From Albula goreensis (Eukaryota > Chordata > Actinopteri > Albuliformes > Albulidae): a stretch of DNA of 64,000 nucleotides. Made by a program: the position numbers and the translations under genes. This document shows, piece after piece, positions 61,901-64,000 of the stretch. The notes under the pieces are model-generated. The model worked only from the letters and a program-made list of their open reading frames with translations. It did no database searches and was not told the origin of the DNA. Location of the stretch: the NCBI GenBank assembly GCA_022829145.1, contig CM040741.1, positions 53,414,180 to 53,478,179 on the forward strand, given 5' to 3'. Each line of letters opens with the position of its first letter. The stretch's first letter is position 1.

Positions 61901-64000
61901 GTATTCACGCTCAGGTGGGCATTGTCTTGGTGAAGGTAATGAGGTTTATTTTCACTGCTGTCATTTCATGACATTCCTGTTTTCACCCACAAGTTAAGAT
62001 CCAGTCCTGCTCATAAACACTGATAAACATACATTCAATGACACGTGTCACTTAATGAGAAAGTATTGATCTGTACTTTATTTCCTCACATTTTTAAATG
62101 TCTTTATTTCACTTGTGACACATTTCTTATCTACATGCTATTTTGAAAATAAGATGCTTATTAAATGTTGAAATACATTTCAGAATGTTGGAGATATTTA
62201 AGAGCGACATGGTTTCTACACTTTTGATTAAATAAATTCTCATGCGTCTTTTTACATATTTCTATATCTTCAGACATCCATTTAATAGAAATTGATTGAA
62301 TCTTCACTTCAGTTCTCAGGTTCCATACCTTGTCATGCACCTATTAAAGACTTGACTGTTTTGAATATTACAAACATTGAGCGACAAGGTAGAATCCGGT
62401 CAGAACAGCGGAGAAAAGCCTGTTGAGATCTTTTAACAGTGCTGCACTACACCACCTCCAAACTCTAACCATGACATGGAATGTTTCATTGCATGTACTT
62501 TTGGCAGTGTACATGACTGCTACATTACCAGAAAATCAGTCATCACAAAATCATCAAAATGGTTCTATGACAGTCCTAATGCTGCCACAGTCTAGTAAAC
62601 TCTGCCCTCGATACAGAACATTTTCTTTGTATTTGGTGTCAGGAATGATGACTACATTAACACAGAATGTTCAATAAGGGTACATTTTTTTTGGTGTATT
62701 GTATACTGTGTTCAGCAGCAAAAGCAATACTTTTGATCTACTATAGACATTATGATCAAAATATCTGTGAGACAGAAATATTGCATTGTATCTCTAAATA
62801 TATCCAAATTATATAACATAGGTTCCCTGGCTGTGTGATTTAAGTAGCCCATCTGTCTAGATCCTTTCCCCAGGCCTCTTGACAGTAATCAGTGTGATAT
62901 CTGTAGAGTGAGTCACCCAGGGTTTCAGAATGTGCATGAAGCTGTTCCTGTATCATTTTAAGCCTGTGGATTGCAGTTGGAGCAAAGGACGACATTTCAC
63001 AAATGTCTCCTGCTGGGTTTAGATTGATGAACTGCTGTCTTCTGTCATGGGAAGAAACTGATTAAATTGTCACACATTTATCTGCATTTCATTCAGTCTT
63101 TTTGGGGGAATCAGAGTAATCCACTAGGATTTCATTAATCTGTGAACGCATACTAATTTATGAATGCAAATGATGTGTGAAACATTTAATCACTTGGTGG
63201 CAGTTTGCATTAGCATGCATTTTTGTATATGTTGTCTGTATACAGGACATGGATAGATTGTACAGTAAGTATTGCAAAACTGTACGTGTTACAAAAGTGA
63301 CATTGACAGCTACATCCTGGAATAATAGAGCAATATAATTATTTATTTGATTAATATGTGCCAGAATTCAATGTGATTTTAATAACAGAAAATGAGACAT
63401 TTATGCATGTAGCCCTATTTGTATTGCAAGTTCCCACACTGTTTTTGGATATCATTATCCAAACATTTCCTGAACATAGAAAGTCATTGATTTTAATATG
63501 TTTGCCCTAAAATCAATGTCAGTAAAGATTTTCTTTCATAACAATGAAACATGCAATGTTTCTGGCTTATTTGTTTTTTATTATAGAAAAAGAAGAATTG
63601 GTAAGTGCATAAATAAGGCATTTATACGAATGAATATCAAATATAACAGAAAGGCTAGACTGTTCTCAGTAACTAAACTACTTACTTAGCTAGCTAACTA
63701 ACCAACAAAGTAGCTTATTAGCTTGCTAAAATGGGCCATGACCTACCTAGCTAGGTAAATTTTTAATTGGCAAACATTCTTTTGCAAGTTGTTCAATATT
63801 TCCCTATATTTCATGTCAATGGTATATTTCACATTGCACAGTGTGTCAAAATGAAAAAGTACATGCTTGAATAAAAAGAGAGTAATCAGTAGTAATTCAA
63901 TAATAGTTATTAATTACATGTTTTATTTATTACTAAATGAATTTGTCCATGTGACAGGTAGCTGCCTTTACCCCACAAGATCCAAAGTTTGAAATTAGAA
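58942..64000 (+). other. first intron of the plus-strand gene (continues past the window)
   Basis: No second exon seen. It contains short GT repeats near 58,975, a T16 tract at about 60,220, a TAA/GAA microsatellite, and a GC-balanced block at 61,380-61,600 (GGATTAATTTTCC, CTATTAATTGG) that could be a conserved intronic enhancer. Confidence 0.4.
60617..60670. repeat. compound (TAA)n-(GAA)n microsatellite
   Basis: About ten TAA units with one interruption followed directly by about seven GAA units. Confidence 0.9.

Overview
The window looks like ray-finned fish (teleost-type) nuclear DNA. Both recognised genes are intron-rich vertebrate genes with GT-AG splice sites. Their proteins align along their length with mammalian DDX54 and TPC1 as I remember them. 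The spacer DNA is AT-rich and carries small non-autonomous DNA transposons (hAT, Tc1/mariner, PIF-Harbinger type) and microsatellites common in fish. I see no bacterial operons, CRISPR arrays, rRNA or tRNA genes.

Layout. Positions 1-20.4 kb are gene-poor. They hold a frameshifted cysteine-rich reading frame at the left edge (minus strand), six transposon remnants or inverted repeats, and several GC-balanced blocks that could be conserved regulatory DNA. DDX54 (nucleolar DEAD-box RNA helicase) occupies 20.9-29.6 kb on the minus strand; I could join 20 coding exons in frame to an 859-residue protein. After a spacer of about 3.2 kb, TPCN1 (two-pore cation channel of endolysosomes) occupies 32.8-49.1 kb, also on the minus strand, with 26 coding exons joined to about 785 residues and a probable non-coding first exon near 49.5 kb. 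From 49.7 to 58.9 kb there is no recognisable gene; this part has a 36-bp minisatellite and a CpG-containing block. At 58,872 a plus-strand gene begins with a signal-peptide-like first coding exon, and the rest of the window is its first intron.

DDX54 and TPCN1 have no known functional connection; their adjacency is shared synteny with tetrapods. As I recall the human locus, the two genes are transcribed divergently with RITA1 and IQCD nearby, whereas here they lie head to tail and I found neither RITA1 nor IQCD between them.

I did not find a convincing new biological system. The observations most worth checking are a GC-AG intron in DDX54, a duplicated splice-donor region behind the first coding exon of TPCN1, a TPCN1 exon that diverges from mammals at the start of the second channel repeat, a 6-nt alternative acceptor that would remove a glycosylation sequon, and the unidentified secreted or membrane protein gene at the right edge. 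Exon boundaries were assigned by eye from splice motifs and reading frame, so single boundaries may be off.
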